NCBI GenBank assembly: GCA_024364805.1
Contig: CM044491.1
Span: 109,065,447-109,093,539, forward strand
Length of the DNA stretch: 28,093 nucleotides
From: Euprymna scolopes
Taxonomy: Eukaryota > Mollusca > Cephalopoda > Sepiida > Sepiolidae
Reading direction: 5' to 3'
A program made the translations under genes and the position numbers. Numbering within the stretch: the stretch's first letter is position 1; each line of letters starts with the position of its first letter. Of the stretch, positions 1-9,601 are shown piece by piece. The notes below the pieces were generated by a model. That model searched no databases, was not told the DNA's origin, and saw nothing but the letters and a program-made list of their open reading frames with translations.

Positions 1-121
1 TACTGAGCAAACCAAGCATAGAGCTGAATGCAATTTAGACGCCCCTGATAGAAAGAAAAAACCTTGAATAACAACATAGGTTTAACATAAACAAAACCAA
101 CTAAGAATTGTCCCAGTGACA

Positions 122-205
122 TATGGCTGAGTCGTCCTAGACGTTGTATCAAAGTTTATAGTTACCCAAAGGTGCTGAGTTCAATCCCGAACGAAGGCAG
201 TGAAA
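122..205 (+). mobile_element. tRNA-derived SINE head (partial)
   Basis: A tRNA-like module. TGGCTGAGTCG at 124-134 fits the Pol III A box consensus (TRGYNNANNNG) completely. AGTTCAATCCC at 178-188 fits the B box (GGTTCGANNCC) at 9 of 11 positions, about 54 nt downstream. The order matches invertebrate tRNA-headed SINEs, in which an ATGGCTGAGT start leads to a GAGTTCAATCCC B box. An A-rich stretch follows. It does not fold as a proper tRNA gene, so I call a SINE head, probably 3'-truncated or diverged. The family was not identified. Confidence 0.6.
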
Positions 206-269
206 AAGTAACATTAAAAAACAGAGAATCAGCAACTATGTCCCAAAACCTAGCTGGAGTCCGAACACG

Positions 270-440
270 GTACCCCCGTAATAATAATGGTTGGGTTCGA
301 GACTCCTAACAAACGGTTCCCCAGTTCGATACAAAACACCTGACGAAGGCCAGAGGGCAAAACAGCCGAAACGTTGTGACAATAACAACCAAGATGAGGA
401 AGTCAGTTCGACAATCTCAATCAATGAAAACACCTCATCT
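270..440 (+). repeat. Possible dispersed-repeat segment with GACGAAGGCC...CCGAAACGTTGTG motif
   Basis: This stretch is more GC-balanced than its surroundings and carries a second B-box-like GGTTCGAGACTCC (294-306). It also has CTGACGAAGGCC (340-351) followed by CCGAAACGTTGTG (368-380). The GACGAAGGCC/CCGAAACGTT pair recalls a motif I have seen repeated in invertebrate genomic repeats; that is memory, not a search result. No convincing coding frame is present. It could be the body of the SINE that starts at 122 or a separate element. Confidence 0.3.
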
Positions 441-487
441 CAAAAATACAGACAATTACTATTTATTTTATTTGAATTTTTTATTTG

Positions 488-536
488 TTTTTTATATTAT
501 ATATATATATATATTTATACACACATAAATATATAC
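488..536. repeat. TA/TATACACA microsatellite
   Basis: A run of alternating TA followed by ATACACACATAAATATATACA. It directly abuts the 3' end of the minus-strand LINE. That is usual for LINEs of the RTE type, which end in short tandem repeats rather than poly(A). Confidence 0.85.
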
Positions 537-659
537 AGTTGAAGATGTGATCAAGATGCATCAATTTCCATCTACTGTGGGAACGACGGTGAGTTATTAG
601 ACCAGTCTGTTGCAAAGGTCATACTTAAGCTGAGATTTGGGGATTGCTCTACTGTGGAC

Positions 660-1194
660 GTTCATGTGATGCTTCAAGACTCCACTCGATTTACAGACCA
701 CAGAGCAAACAGAACATCTGTGCCCAACAGTGTTTTCCCCATCAAACGAAGACTGATCTCCATTTTACCGCATAAATCACAGATGTGGTTCTGCACGAAA
801 GCCACCGACAGACCTGATAGATCTGACGGATTTTTCTTCCAGATATCACGCTTCATTTTTGCATGCTAATATTTTTCTTCTCAAAGCTATCACAACCATG
901 ATAGACCAAGGAGCGTCACTTTTTACGATCATTGGAAGCACTTTCCCAACTGAACACATCAATACCAAGAGCTTTAAGATTATCTTTGATGTTATCCCTA
1001 AAGCGTTTCCTAGGTTTATGCTGTGGACGCTTTCCTTGTGTAATTTCATCATAGAACAGGCGCTTTGGTAATCTCTCGTCGTCCATCCTTGTCAGATGTC
1101 CAGCCCACCTCATCTGGTTTCGTATAATCAACTTCTCGATACAATGTACGTCAGCTTGCATGAGAACATCCATATCAGGTATAAAAGATTCCAC
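660..1194 (-). pseudogene. LINE C-terminal region with Cys motif, broken
   Basis: The frame at 916-1194 reads IIRNQMRWAGHLTRMDDERL followed by PKRLFYDEI and a KxRKRFRDNIKDNLKALGID stretch. This is the typical segment downstream of RT in these LINEs. A second frame (846-1052) overlaps its tail. The last frame (674-856) contains NHICDLCGK, which looks like the remnant of the C2H2-like finger at the end of these proteins; the downstream His pair is no longer obvious. The domain is thought to help bind the RNA template. The region from 541 to about 660 is probably the short 3' UTR. Confidence 0.7.
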
Positions 1195-1349
1195 CTGATG
1201 CCCAGAATATGTCTCTGGAATTTCTGGTGCATTCTCTCCATGACTCTTATGTGTCTACCATAAGTTGTCCAGGACTCAGAAGTGTAAAGCAGGAATGGTA
1301 AAATACAAGATTGATGGACACTGATCTTTGTATGAAGAGTTATACCCCT

Positions 1350-2543
1350 TTAAGACCACATTCGCTTCTCTAAGCCACTAAAATCCTTAGTGGTACGCTG
1401 TATCCTATAGTTAACCTCAGCATGTAGGCTTCTGTTTCTGGCAAGAGTACTACCCAAATGCACAAATGTCAATCGCGGAAAGTCTCTGGTTGTTGACAAA
1501 ATATTTGGTTCCACATACAAACTACCGGGTGGAGGTGTGAACATGACCATAGCCTTCTTAAGACTAATAGTTAGCCCAAAAGATGAACAGACCCCTGAAA
1601 ACAGATCCATGATACCCTGCATATCCCTCTCACTATGAGCTACGAGATCGGCGTCATCCGCATAAAGCAATTCACGAACCAGGTGCTGAAAGGTCTTTTG
1701 TAGAAGCATGAAAACGACGAAGATCAAATACCTTACTTGCGATTCTGAAACGCAAATAAACACTTAGAAAACAGTCCCTAAATGCATAGGAAAGCATAGT
1801 TGCAAAATAAATAGAAAAAAGTTTAGGTGCTGGGATATCACTCTGCTTCACACCATTGTCAACTGAGATGGGTTCTGATAGACATCCATTGAAGTTCAGG
1901 CGAGCCTTCATATTAGTGTGGAGCTCCCTGAGTAATCGTAGAAATTGAGCTGGGCATCCCAACTTCCCCAGAATTATCCATAGGGCATTTCTGTTCACCA
2001 TATCAAAAGCCTTGGCCAAATCAATAAAAACCCTGATAAAGCGGAACACGGTGTTCAGTACATTTCTCCTGCAACTGCCGAGCAGAAAAGATCATGTCCG
2101 TGGTTCCTCTGCCCGGACGAAAGCCAATTTTGACTTTCTGGAATGACGGACGGACAGATATACTTTAACAATCTATTGAGTAAAACTCCGGAAAATACTT
2201 TGCCAACTGCTTCCAACAAACTTATCCCACGGTAACTTCCACAGTCGGTCCTGGACCCCTTTCCCTTGTACATTGATATAAGAATTGCATCAATCAAATC
2301 CTGATGGACGGGAACACTCTTCCAGACATCAGTGATAAGATGAAGAATTTCATGAATAAGCTTATCAACCCCATGTAAGAGGACTTCCACATGAATGCCA
2401 TGAAGCCCTGGAGCCCTTCCAACGTTCACTTCCTTGATTGCATCTCTAATTTCATTCTCAGATGGGAACAGACATTTCATGGATAAGCTTCTGTTATAAA
2501 AATTCATTGACGACGTCATCATCAACATTAAAGGTGTTGTCAA
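1350..2543 (-). pseudogene. LINE reverse transcriptase domain, broken
   Basis: The polymerase part of the same LINE, in three frames. The first (2055-2543) carries the N-terminal RT region: PSENEIRDAIKEVNVGRAPG, then ISMYKGKGSRTDCGSYRGIS. The second (1672-2049) has motif A, VFIDLAKAFDMVNR, and motif B in the form DNGVKQSDIPAPKLFSIYF. The third (1350-1763) has motif C, ELLYADDADLVAHSERD, followed by SFGLTISLKKAMVMF. The YADD catalytic aspartates are intact. The linker frame at 2583-2837 joins it to the endonuclease. Spacing between motifs is normal, so the loss is by frameshift and point change rather than large deletion. Confidence 0.9.
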
Positions 2544-2840
2544 ACATCAGAATAATGCTCAGTCCAACGAAGGAGAATCTTGTTAGAGCAATTCTATCAC
2601 TTGATAATAAGGGAGATGTAGATAGTGTTTAATGACCAGAAGCTTTTTAAGCAAATGGTATATGTGTTTGAAGTCTTTACAATGAAAAGCCATCTGAATT
2701 CGGTTAGCGAGTTTAGCCCACCACTGATTCTTCATTTTGCGGAGTCGCTTTTGGAGAAGACCTTTTTTTGCTTTAAGTGACAGTTGAAGGGACTCTCGAC
2801 CTCCATGAGAGGCAGACAATATTTTATGGTGCAACACATT

Positions 2841-3917
2841 TTAAGAATGTAAGAGTTGAGTAATTTCAGAATCATTATCATCAAACCAATCCTGATGTTT
2901 AGATTTGTGGAAGCCAAGCACATCTACACTTATTTCATAGAGTGTGTTTTTAAAATGCACCCATGACCCATCAAAATCAGTAGAATTAACTACGGATCGA
3001 AGCTTTTCACGTACACTTGGACCATCCAGTTTGGACACATCAACCCGCCTGGGAATCTTAACACCACCCGACCTACACTTCCTCCTTATACAGATTTTCA
3101 ACTTCCCGCGTACAAAAAAGTGATCTGTGTCGCATTCAGCTCCACGCATAATACACATGCTACAGACGTCCTGCAAATCTGCTTTCCTGGAAATAATGTA
3201 ATCAACCAAGTGACCTTGTTTTGAACGAGGATGGGTCCAAGTAAACCTATGGACCTCCTTGTGGCCGAAGAAAGTGTTACATATAGCAAGGTCACACTGA
3301 GTGCATAGATGGAGAAGATGCAGACTATTACTGTTGACCTTACCTACAAAACACCGACCGAGTGAGTCCCATGTGCGAGGATCCTTGCCAACCCTTGCAT
3401 TTAAATCACCCATGAGTAAGATCTTCTCAGATAAAGGATTAGAGGAAATGATACGACTGAGATCTCGGTAAAACGCCGTGATGGTGTCTTCATCATGACC
3501 TATAGTAGGAGGCATACACAGATAAAATCGTCATATACCTACTGTGTGCAAGAGGGAAGCGCATCATCATAATTCTGTCACTTACATAGATTGGCTGTTC
3601 AATCCTCTTCACCAAATCAGAACGCACTGAAAAGCCAATTCCACCTTTTCGTCTTAGCCCCGATGGTTTTCCTTTCCCCAAAAGGTGTATCCCAAGCCCA
3701 CTTCCACCAATTGATCCTCACCTCTCAATCGTGTTTCAGATAATGCCGCAATGTTTATGCTGTACCTCGCGATCTCTTTTGCAACAATAGCTGTCCTACG
3801 CTCAGGTCTTTCACTCTCCAGGACATCTAGCAAAGTTCTCACATTCCACGTAGCAACAGTTAGGTTATTCCTCTGCTGATAAAATTTTGGTTTTCCTTGT
3901 TTATTATTTTTCTTCAA
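2841..3917 (-). pseudogene. LINE endonuclease domain (APE type), broken
   Basis: This is the N-terminal nuclease of the LINE polyprotein, which would nick target DNA to prime reverse transcription. The protein starts near MKKNNKQGKPKF. It shows TVATWNVRTLLD (the Asn of the active site), AALSETRLRGED (catalytic Glu), then in another frame GGIGFSVRSDLV, and in a third LLMGDLNARVG (Asp/Asn pair), FTWTHPRSKQGHLVDYI and ECDTDHFFVRGKL (Asp-His). All main APE motifs are visible in the right order, spread over three frames with short overlaps at 3493-3515 and 3654-3681. The two junctions are consistent with simple frameshifts in a once-continuous frame. Confidence 0.88.
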
Positions 3918-3930
3918 CTTTATCTTGTTT

Positions 3931-4640
3931 CTCCTGCAAATATAGAGCAGCCGCCGACCACAGAAAGCCGACCAGTAATAAAAGGGTAGACAATTTATAT
4001 GTCACATTTTCTAGACCCTTCCCAAATTCATGGGTGAGCAGTGTATCCCTAGAAAAGGCTACTCAGCTGCCAGATCATCCACCGAAGTTGCTTCCACCCT
4101 GTAAGCGATTTAGTCGACGTTGTTAAATAAATCACTGGCCACCTATGTGCAGATTTGCAGCTGTGACCTTCCAGCCAACTAGGCATGTGCACGTCGCCAC
4201 TCATCTATCGCCATAGGACTTCGAAAGATATCTGCACATAATGATCGCGACACAACATGATTGTGCTACACATATTGTACCCTCTCGCACCCTACTACTG
4301 ATTGCACAGTGACAAACTGAAATAGTGAGATGACTGAGCAGTGGCAGAGTGTGTATGTTTTATTATCACGGAGTTTTAACCTCTCCGGCAGCTGGACATA
4401 TACACACACATACACAGAAGCAAGCTAACATGCATATGTATATGTATATATCTCCCTAGTTCTCACAATATAGTAACCCTCCAGAACTTGAGAGGGAGGC
4501 TAACAGGTACTACACCTTGCCCAAGGGTGACCTGGAACCATGCAAGGCAGAGGCGTTCATCTCCATGATGTAGCAGCGCATACCATAGATACATATATAG
4601 GCATGCATATATGCACTTTATTGTGGCTCCATTTCGATCC
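3931..4640 (-). other. Possible LINE 5' leader; no gene seen
   Basis: This stretch has no usable reading frame. It is less AT-rich than the region to its right and lies directly upstream (on the minus strand) of the LINE endonuclease start, so it may be the LINE 5' UTR. A small hairpin, CGGAG...CTCCG, sits at 4369-4387. A TATG/TACACA-rich patch at 4400-4455 is microsatellite-like. The boundary with unrelated DNA cannot be fixed by eye. Confidence 0.3.
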
Positions 4641-4879
4641 TAGAAATCGTATAGATTATGGTTAATCCCTTGTAGATTTAATAAATAATAGTTTATTGAA
4701 TTTAAGAAATTGTAGATAGTTTCATATTTAATAGTTTTTGTCTTAGTCTATATTGAAATTTAGGCATTTTGATATTTTCTACAATAAATTATACAAATTC
4801 TTTATTGTAGTAGTAGGTTAAGTAGCAATAACAAAAAAAATCACATTCTTAGATAATCCGTAGACATTTATGCAGGCGA

Positions 4880-5690
4880 CACCACAATCTATAGCAACAC
4901 ATAAAAGGCCAGAAAAGACCAAGATTCTCTCTCTTCTGAACTTGTGGTTTAACGGTGATAAAGGAGGTTTGGATAAATTTAATGCATCGTAAACCTGGTT
5001 TCTCTCCTTTCATTGTAATCGCTCTGACTCCCATCACACCTCAATTGAAATGAATGACTTCCGGCTTGGAAAAGCTTTGTGTATTGACAAGCTTCTGTGA
5101 CTGACCTTCACTCATGATCTGAAATGGAACACATGCATTAAATCTTTTGCTAAGATCACTGGAAAAATGGTTAGATCACTCTACCGCTCCAGCAGGTATA
5201 TCCCTTTCGATGAAATCCTCTATGTATAAGATCCAGGTACGCGTAAAAATTGAGTACCGTTGCCACATATGAACAGGACATTCTCGGTGCGTTCTATCCA
5301 GCTTTGATAGAGTTCAAAACCAGCTTCGAAACCTAGTAAATAATGTCCTTTTCTCTTCCCTGCAACCATTTTCCCACAGAAGAGACGTTCGAGTCTGTCT
5401 CAGCTTGATCATTATTTTCATGGCAAGTGCTCAACTGAACTCTAATCTATGGTTTCCCCTACTGAACTATTACAAAAACACTCGTCTATCTACAACCACT
5501 ATATGCGATTTACCCCGCTCTCTATCTATGCATAAATTTTAAAGCAAATTCCATGAACAGCGCTTCATTCCAAGAAGGCTCGCATGTGGAACGCTGTTTC
5601 GCTGTCCTGCTTCCTGATTGAATACACCATGGTAGCTTTCAAATTCAATGTAAACAAGTTCTTGTTGAGCCGTACTCAAATAATCAAATT
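4880..5690 (+). pseudogene. 3' part of a Jockey/CR1-like LINE reverse transcriptase, decayed
   Basis: Plus-strand frames give PEKTKILSLLNLWFN near 4910, then KWNTCIKSFAKITGKMVRSL near 5120-5180. KMEYRCH-like text follows near 5250, then VQNQLRNLVNNVL and HRRDVRVCLSLI. The end reads CGTLFRC and FKFNVNKFLL near 5640-5675. This is the conserved segment after the RT palm in Jockey/CR1/I-group LINEs: K.EY...W.G.....LD..Q.R, then HRR......F, then a terminal LWN.LP...F......F+..V...L. The normal end is present but everything upstream of the distal RT is missing, so the copy is 5'-truncated. Frame changes and stops are frequent. It is a different family from the minus-strand LINE to its left. Confidence 0.8.
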
Positions 5691-5840
5691 CTAACTAATT
5701 TACACCATTAATTACACTACTACTTTACATTTATTATAGATTTGTTTACATTTTATCCTCGAGTGGTCTTCGGGCCTTGATAAGTGGTGACTCCCACATA
5801 AAAATACTTATTAATTATAATAACAGTAAAAAATACAGTA
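5691..5840 (+). other. Probable 3' UTR of the plus-strand LINE
   Basis: The sequence TCCTCGAGTGGTCTTCGGGC near 5757-5776 and the A-rich end near 5830-5850 follow the last LINE coding motif closely, as a short 3' UTR would. No other function is visible. Confidence 0.45.
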
Positions 5841-6784
5841 AAATAAAAATTGGTATTAAACATAACTAAAGTTTTTACATTTCGATAGGTGATAACATAT
5901 TTTCATATTAATTAAATGAACAGTGATTAATTCTTCTTTTTAATTATGAGGATTAGTTTTTAATGTAATTATGTGTTGCGCATTTAAAATATTAAAATTA
6001 TCGTGACTTTACGCATAATTAGGTTTACTTTATTTACGTTGCAGTCCACTAAACACTAGAATAGATAACTTAATATTTTTTACGTCATTGTATAAGATTT
6101 TTTTATAATATGAAAATACATATATATATATATATATATATTGTATTTTTATTTGAGTTAGATATAATTCGCACGAGGAAATAATTTTCGTTTACAATTT
6201 AGCTAACCACGCCATATGGTAATTTCACTAGCTAATTTTTAGTTTCATATTTCCTGTTCGGATGTGCTATATGATTTGTAAACCCAATCGAATCAAAACT
6301 AGAGTTTTTTATAATCGATATTTCAAGTATAACATTACTTATTACGTATTGAATGAATTATTGATCCTTTTCATTTAAATATTAAATGCGAAAAGAATTA
6401 GAAATATAGTTTCAGTATATATGTAAAATTTTTACGGTGTATAGGCAACAATTTTATCTACGTAGGACCCATTTTTTTTTTTCTGAAGCGGAGTCTATAA
6501 ATAACCTACAATAAGTAAGTTTTTAAATCTTTTTGCTCATATGACTCAATAAAACTCCGTATCTTTTTCCTCCTTTTGTACTTTTAAAAGGTGATTGATA
6601 TGAGTCTATGATAAGTTGTTTGGTATACCATTCAACGAAACACATGTAAGACGTACTATATATCAAATAAAATGATATAAATGTTATAATTATACCTGTT
6701 GAATTTGAATTGTTTACAAATGATATACATGCTCTGAAAGTGCCATCCATTTTAATTGAGCTTAAATAAATCTGGCAATTTAAA
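5841..6784. other. AT-rich DNA, no gene
   Basis: Very AT-rich sequence with no plausible coding frame on either strand. It contains a TA run at 6119-6140. The open frames present are short and low in complexity. Confidence 0.6.
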
Positions 6785-6958
6785 AACATCTTTATTGTAT
6801 ATATACATTACAAGTATATATACTATCAATTAATATATATATATATATAATTAATGGAATTAAGTATATATATTACGTTTAATAAAACGATACTTATATA
6901 TGACACGTTTCATATATATATACACACACACATATATATATATATAAATATACATACG

Positions 6959-7052
<94 letters not shown>
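6785..7052. repeat. Long TA microsatellite tract with TACA/TACG interruptions
   Basis: Clustered TATA-type runs: 6797-6850 with interruptions, 6912-6946, and an almost pure TA run of about 80 bp from roughly 6972 to 7052. Alternating TA of this length can extrude as cruciform or slip during replication. It also offers unlimited TA targets for Tc1/mariner insertion, and such an element sits 400 bp downstream. Confidence 0.95.
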
Positions 7053-7056
<4 letters not shown>

Positions 7057-7452
7057 AAGTAAGACTTCTAACAATCTCTTCCGTATTCTGTAATTTCTAA
7101 ATTATTTTGACTTAGTTTGCATTCATCATTCTTGAGTTTTTTTCTGTGACATTTTATGTCTGTCAGAATAAAGTTTGGCTAACATTACTTTAATGTCGCC
7201 GGTGATATTTTCTGATACTTTTCTGAAAGCTCCCTATCGATGATCTATGTATCGCATAAATATTTTATTTTCATTTTACAATGGAGGTATAAAAAATAAT
7301 ATTAATGTGATAATTTTAGATTTTTTTTCCAGTTTGCTGTGAATTATTTCCAAAACATTTATAATATTTGTTTTTCTTTCACATTGTCTTGTAATCTCAA
7401 TATGATATAAGCCTTTTTAGAAATTATATATATATGTATGTATATATATATA
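7053..7452. other. AT-rich DNA, no gene
   Basis: No coding frame. The first 45 bases (ACCTTAAGTAAGACTTCTAA onward) resemble the segment after the other long TA run at 9595, so the TA tract and its right flank may belong to one repeat family. The right edge (7425-7452) is a TATATG/TA microsatellite that received the Tc1 element. Confidence 0.5.
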
Positions 7453-7480
7453 CAGTTGGCCTCAAAATTATTCATACCCT
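7453..7480 (+). repeat. Left terminal inverted repeat of the Tc1 element
   Basis: Begins CAGTTGGCCTCAAAATTATT and continues to CATACCCT. It pairs with the right terminus apart from two mismatches in 27 bp. The transposase N-terminal domain is expected to bind this end. Confidence 0.9.
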
Positions 7481-7692
7481 CGTTGATTTTTGACATAATT
7501 CATTGTTGTGATGAAATGAAAGCATTTTGTTAAGTTTGTTTATGATTTATGTGCAACCAACAGGTGAAAGAATAACAGCAATAGGCAAATTAAAAAATAT
7601 TCAGTTTCAGGGGTATTTTATTCACAGATCTTTAAAAAAAGTCACGTTCAAAATTATTCATACCCTAGGTTTACAGTGTCCATGTTCTTTCT

Positions 7693-8715
7693 TCAATAGT
7701 CAATAGCATAGCCTTTGTTCTTTATGACTGCTTCTAGTCGGTTCTTATAGGTGTCCACAAGCTTACTACACGTTTCCTGTGGGATTTTGGCCCAGTCTTC
7801 CATTGCAAAAGACTCAAGCTGGGTCAGGATAGTTGGTTTCCTGGCCATCACTCGGGTCTTTAAGTCCCGCCATAAGTTCTCTATGGGATTGAGGTCAGGA
7901 CTCTGACTAGGCCACTCCAGGACGCTGATATCATTATCCTTGAACCATTTCTGGACTACTTTAGCAGTATGCTTTGGGTCATTGTCTTGCTGGAACTTCC
8001 AGTTGTCGCCAGGTTTGTGCTTCTCTGCAGATTCCTTCAGGTTTTCATCAAGGATCTGGATGTAGTTCTCCTTTCTCATGATTCCCCGGATCCTGACGAG
8101 GTTCCCTGTACCATGGGAAGAGAAGCATCCCCATAGCATGATGTTTCCACCACCGTGCTTGACGGTTGGCACTGTGTTCTTTGGATTGTATGCTTCTCCT
8201 GTCTTCCTCCATACGTATGCAGTATCTCTGTGGCCGAACAACTCCAACTTCGTCTCATCAGACCACAGGATGGTTGACCAGAAGCTGGAATCTTGCTGTA
8301 TATGGCCTTTAGCAAAGGCCAGGCGAGCCTTCACATAATTCTTTTTAAGCAGTGGTGTCTTTCGAGGCCTGCATCCATGGAGACCCCCTCTGTGCAAAAC
8401 TCTCTCGATAGTGGACCTTGAAACCATCGTCCCTGCCTGGTGAAGTTCTTTTTGTAGGACCTTGGTTGTGGTTCGGGGATCTTTGCTGACCTCTCGGCAG
8501 ATCTTCCTTGCAAGTTTGGTTGAAACTTTACGCTTCCTGCCACGCCCACTGAGGTTTTTAACAGTGTTGAACCGCTTACACTTATTAATTATCCTCTGGA
8601 CGGTTGCCACAAGAACATTGTACTGCTTAGCAATAGCCTTGTAACCCTTTCTCTCACCGTGGGCTTGCACAATACGTTGACGTAGGTCTTCGCTAAGTTC
8701 TTTTTTCTTCCCCAT
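7693..8715 (-). CDS. Tc1-like DDE transposase, full length and open
   Basis: A 340-residue protein that would excise and reinsert the element at TA sites by cut and paste. I start it at 8715 (MGKKKELSEDL), as in vertebrate and invertebrate Tc1 proteins, although the frame is open 23 codons further upstream. Residues 5-55 form the first helix-turn-helix. SGRGRKRK at 56-63 is the GRPR-like hook and overlaps a nuclear localisation signal. The second helix-turn-helix spans about 65-115. The catalytic triad is D153 (LWSDETKLELFG), D244 (FQQDNDPKHT) and E279 (PDLNPIENLW); 34 residues separate the last two, the DD34E hallmark. The glycine-rich box KHGGGNIMLWGCF is at 187-199. No stop or frameshift is seen. 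Length and motifs match active Tc1 family members, and the protein is strikingly fish-like, so recent arrival or horizontal transfer is plausible. Confidence 0.95.
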   Translation of the reverse strand: MGKKKELSEDLRQRIVQAHGERKGYKAIAKQYNVLVATVQRIINKCKRFNTVKNLSGRGRKRKVSTKLARKICREVSKDPRTTTKVLQKELHQAGTMVSRSTIERVLHRGGLHGCRPRKTPLLKKNYVKARLAFAKGHIQQDSSFWSTILWSDETKLELFGHRDTAYVWRKTGEAYNPKNTVPTVKHGGGNIMLWGCFSSHGTGNLVRIRGIMRKENYIQILDENLKESAEKHKPGDNWKFQQDNDPKHTAKVVQKWFKDNDISVLEWPSQSPDLNPIENLWRDLKTRVMARKPTILTQLESFAMEDWAKIPQETCSKLVDTYKNRLEAVIKNKGYAIDY

Positions 8716-9086
8716 GATGATCAGAACCTGTGGACAAAGAAACTTTTTTAATCTATTTATATTGACATCGAAAAAGGCATTCATTCAATTGAAATATCTT
8801 TAAATAACTACAAGACAAAGATTACAAGGGGTAGCACATTAATAGGAAGTAAAAAGAATGGGGTTGATCATAAAAGTACATTTTCGTTTAGGTACTGGCA
8901 GGGGTGTGATTGATCTCAATATGTGCAAAACATAACTTTGGTCCCTATCTATTATTATGAAAATAAGGTTTAGCCAACTCACATGTGGATTTATGTGCAA
9001 TAACAAGTAGACAAAAGATACAAAGGAAGTACCATCATAATACCTTTCAGAAATGAATAATCAAAACAACAATTCTTTTTGGTATG

Positions 9087-9113
9087 GGGTATGCATAATT
9101 TTGAGGACAACTG
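9087..9113 (-). repeat. Right terminal inverted repeat of the Tc1 element
   Basis: GGGTATGCATAATTTTGAGG and the following ACAACTG are the reverse complement of the left end with two changes. The next two bases are the TA target duplication, which runs straight into TACATACATATATA microsatellite DNA. Confidence 0.9.
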
Positions 9114-9166
9114 TACATACATATATATCTATACATATATATATATGTATATATATATATATGTTC
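9114..9166. repeat. TATA/TACA microsatellite flanking the Tc1 element
   Basis: TACATACATATATATCTATA-type sequence that continues the microsatellite found on the other side of the transposon at 7425-7452. The element therefore split one TA-rich array. Confidence 0.85.
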
Positions 9167-9496
9167 AGACCTACACGCATATATATAAGTATGTATCGTC
9201 CACATTATTTCATTGTTTATCAACTCAACATTTTGCCAGCAAATATCTAGGCACTATTTCGAAACCGAGATAAGAAGTTACCCATTAATTTGATGTTGAT
9301 TCTAATTTAATTCAACGCTTCATAGAGATCGTTATTTTTATGTCAGCCATATCTTTATTGTGCTAATGTGAAGGTTGTATCTTAATAAAAACGACCGGAC
9401 TCCATTCTAAATTTTTTGTTTTAATTTATTAGAACATATAATGAACCTATACTTATTAATTTAAATCATTACTCCGACATATTACCTCTCACAACG
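9167..9496. other. AT-rich DNA, no gene
   Basis: No coding frame or recognisable element is visible. It is unremarkable sequence between two microsatellites. Confidence 0.55.
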
Positions 9497-9539
9497 CACA
9501 TACACACACATACACACACATACACATACATACACACAG

Positions 9540-9595
<56 letters not shown>
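9497..9595. repeat. CA/TACA then TA compound microsatellite
   Basis: ACACACATACACACACATAC-type repeats (9497-9539) run into a TA run of about 55 bp (9541-9595). This compound structure is common in cephalopod genomes. Confidence 0.93.

Positions 9596-9601
<6 letters not shown>

Larger units (their letters stand above)
541..3930 (-). mobile_element. APE-type non-LTR retrotransposon (LINE), near full length, decayed
   Basis: Read on the minus strand from about 3930 to 541, the order is apurinic-type endonuclease, linker, reverse transcriptase, then a Cys-containing C-terminal domain. This is the normal layout of a single-ORF2 LINE. The proteins resemble the invertebrate RTE-like copies often annotated as craniofacial development protein 2-like. 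That clade call is from memory; Jockey/I-group relatives are not excluded. The frame changes several times: endonuclease pieces at 3654-3917, 3493-3681 and 2841-3515; linker at 2583-2837; RT at 2055-2543, 1672-2049 and 1350-1763; C-terminus at 916-1194 and 674-856. It is an inactive, old copy, but its length is close to a whole element. Confidence 0.9.
7453..9113 (-). mobile_element. Tc1/mariner transposon, complete-looking, TA target duplication
   Basis: A 1661-bp DNA transposon bounded by TA at 7451-7452 and 9114-9115. The termini are inverted repeats beginning CAGTTGGCCTCAAAATTAT on the left (7453) and, read from the right end, CAGTTGTCCTCAAAATTAT. Over the outer 27 bp I count two mismatches. 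A direct copy of the inner TIR motif (TTCAAAATTATTCATACCCT, 7648-7667) lies about 190 bp inside the left end. A diverged counterpart lies at 8901-8925 inside the right end, giving the inverted/direct repeat arrangement of the Sleeping Beauty-like Tc1 branch. The single gene is open and full length. The copy looks young and possibly recently mobile. Confidence 0.95.

Noticed and set aside
122-205. A genuine tRNA gene
   Set aside because: A and B boxes are present but the arms do not form a cloverleaf and the B box is imperfect, so a SINE head fits better.
6854-7093. 79-residue open frame (IYIYIY...)
   Set aside because: It is a translation of TA/CA microsatellite DNA.
8078-8644. Plus-strand frames and secondary minus-strand frames inside the Tc1 element
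   Set aside because: They overlap the intact transposase in other frames and carry no motif.
9053-9273. Two overlapping frames rich in IYI
   Set aside because: They cover the Tc1 right end and the adjoining microsatellite. No domain is present.
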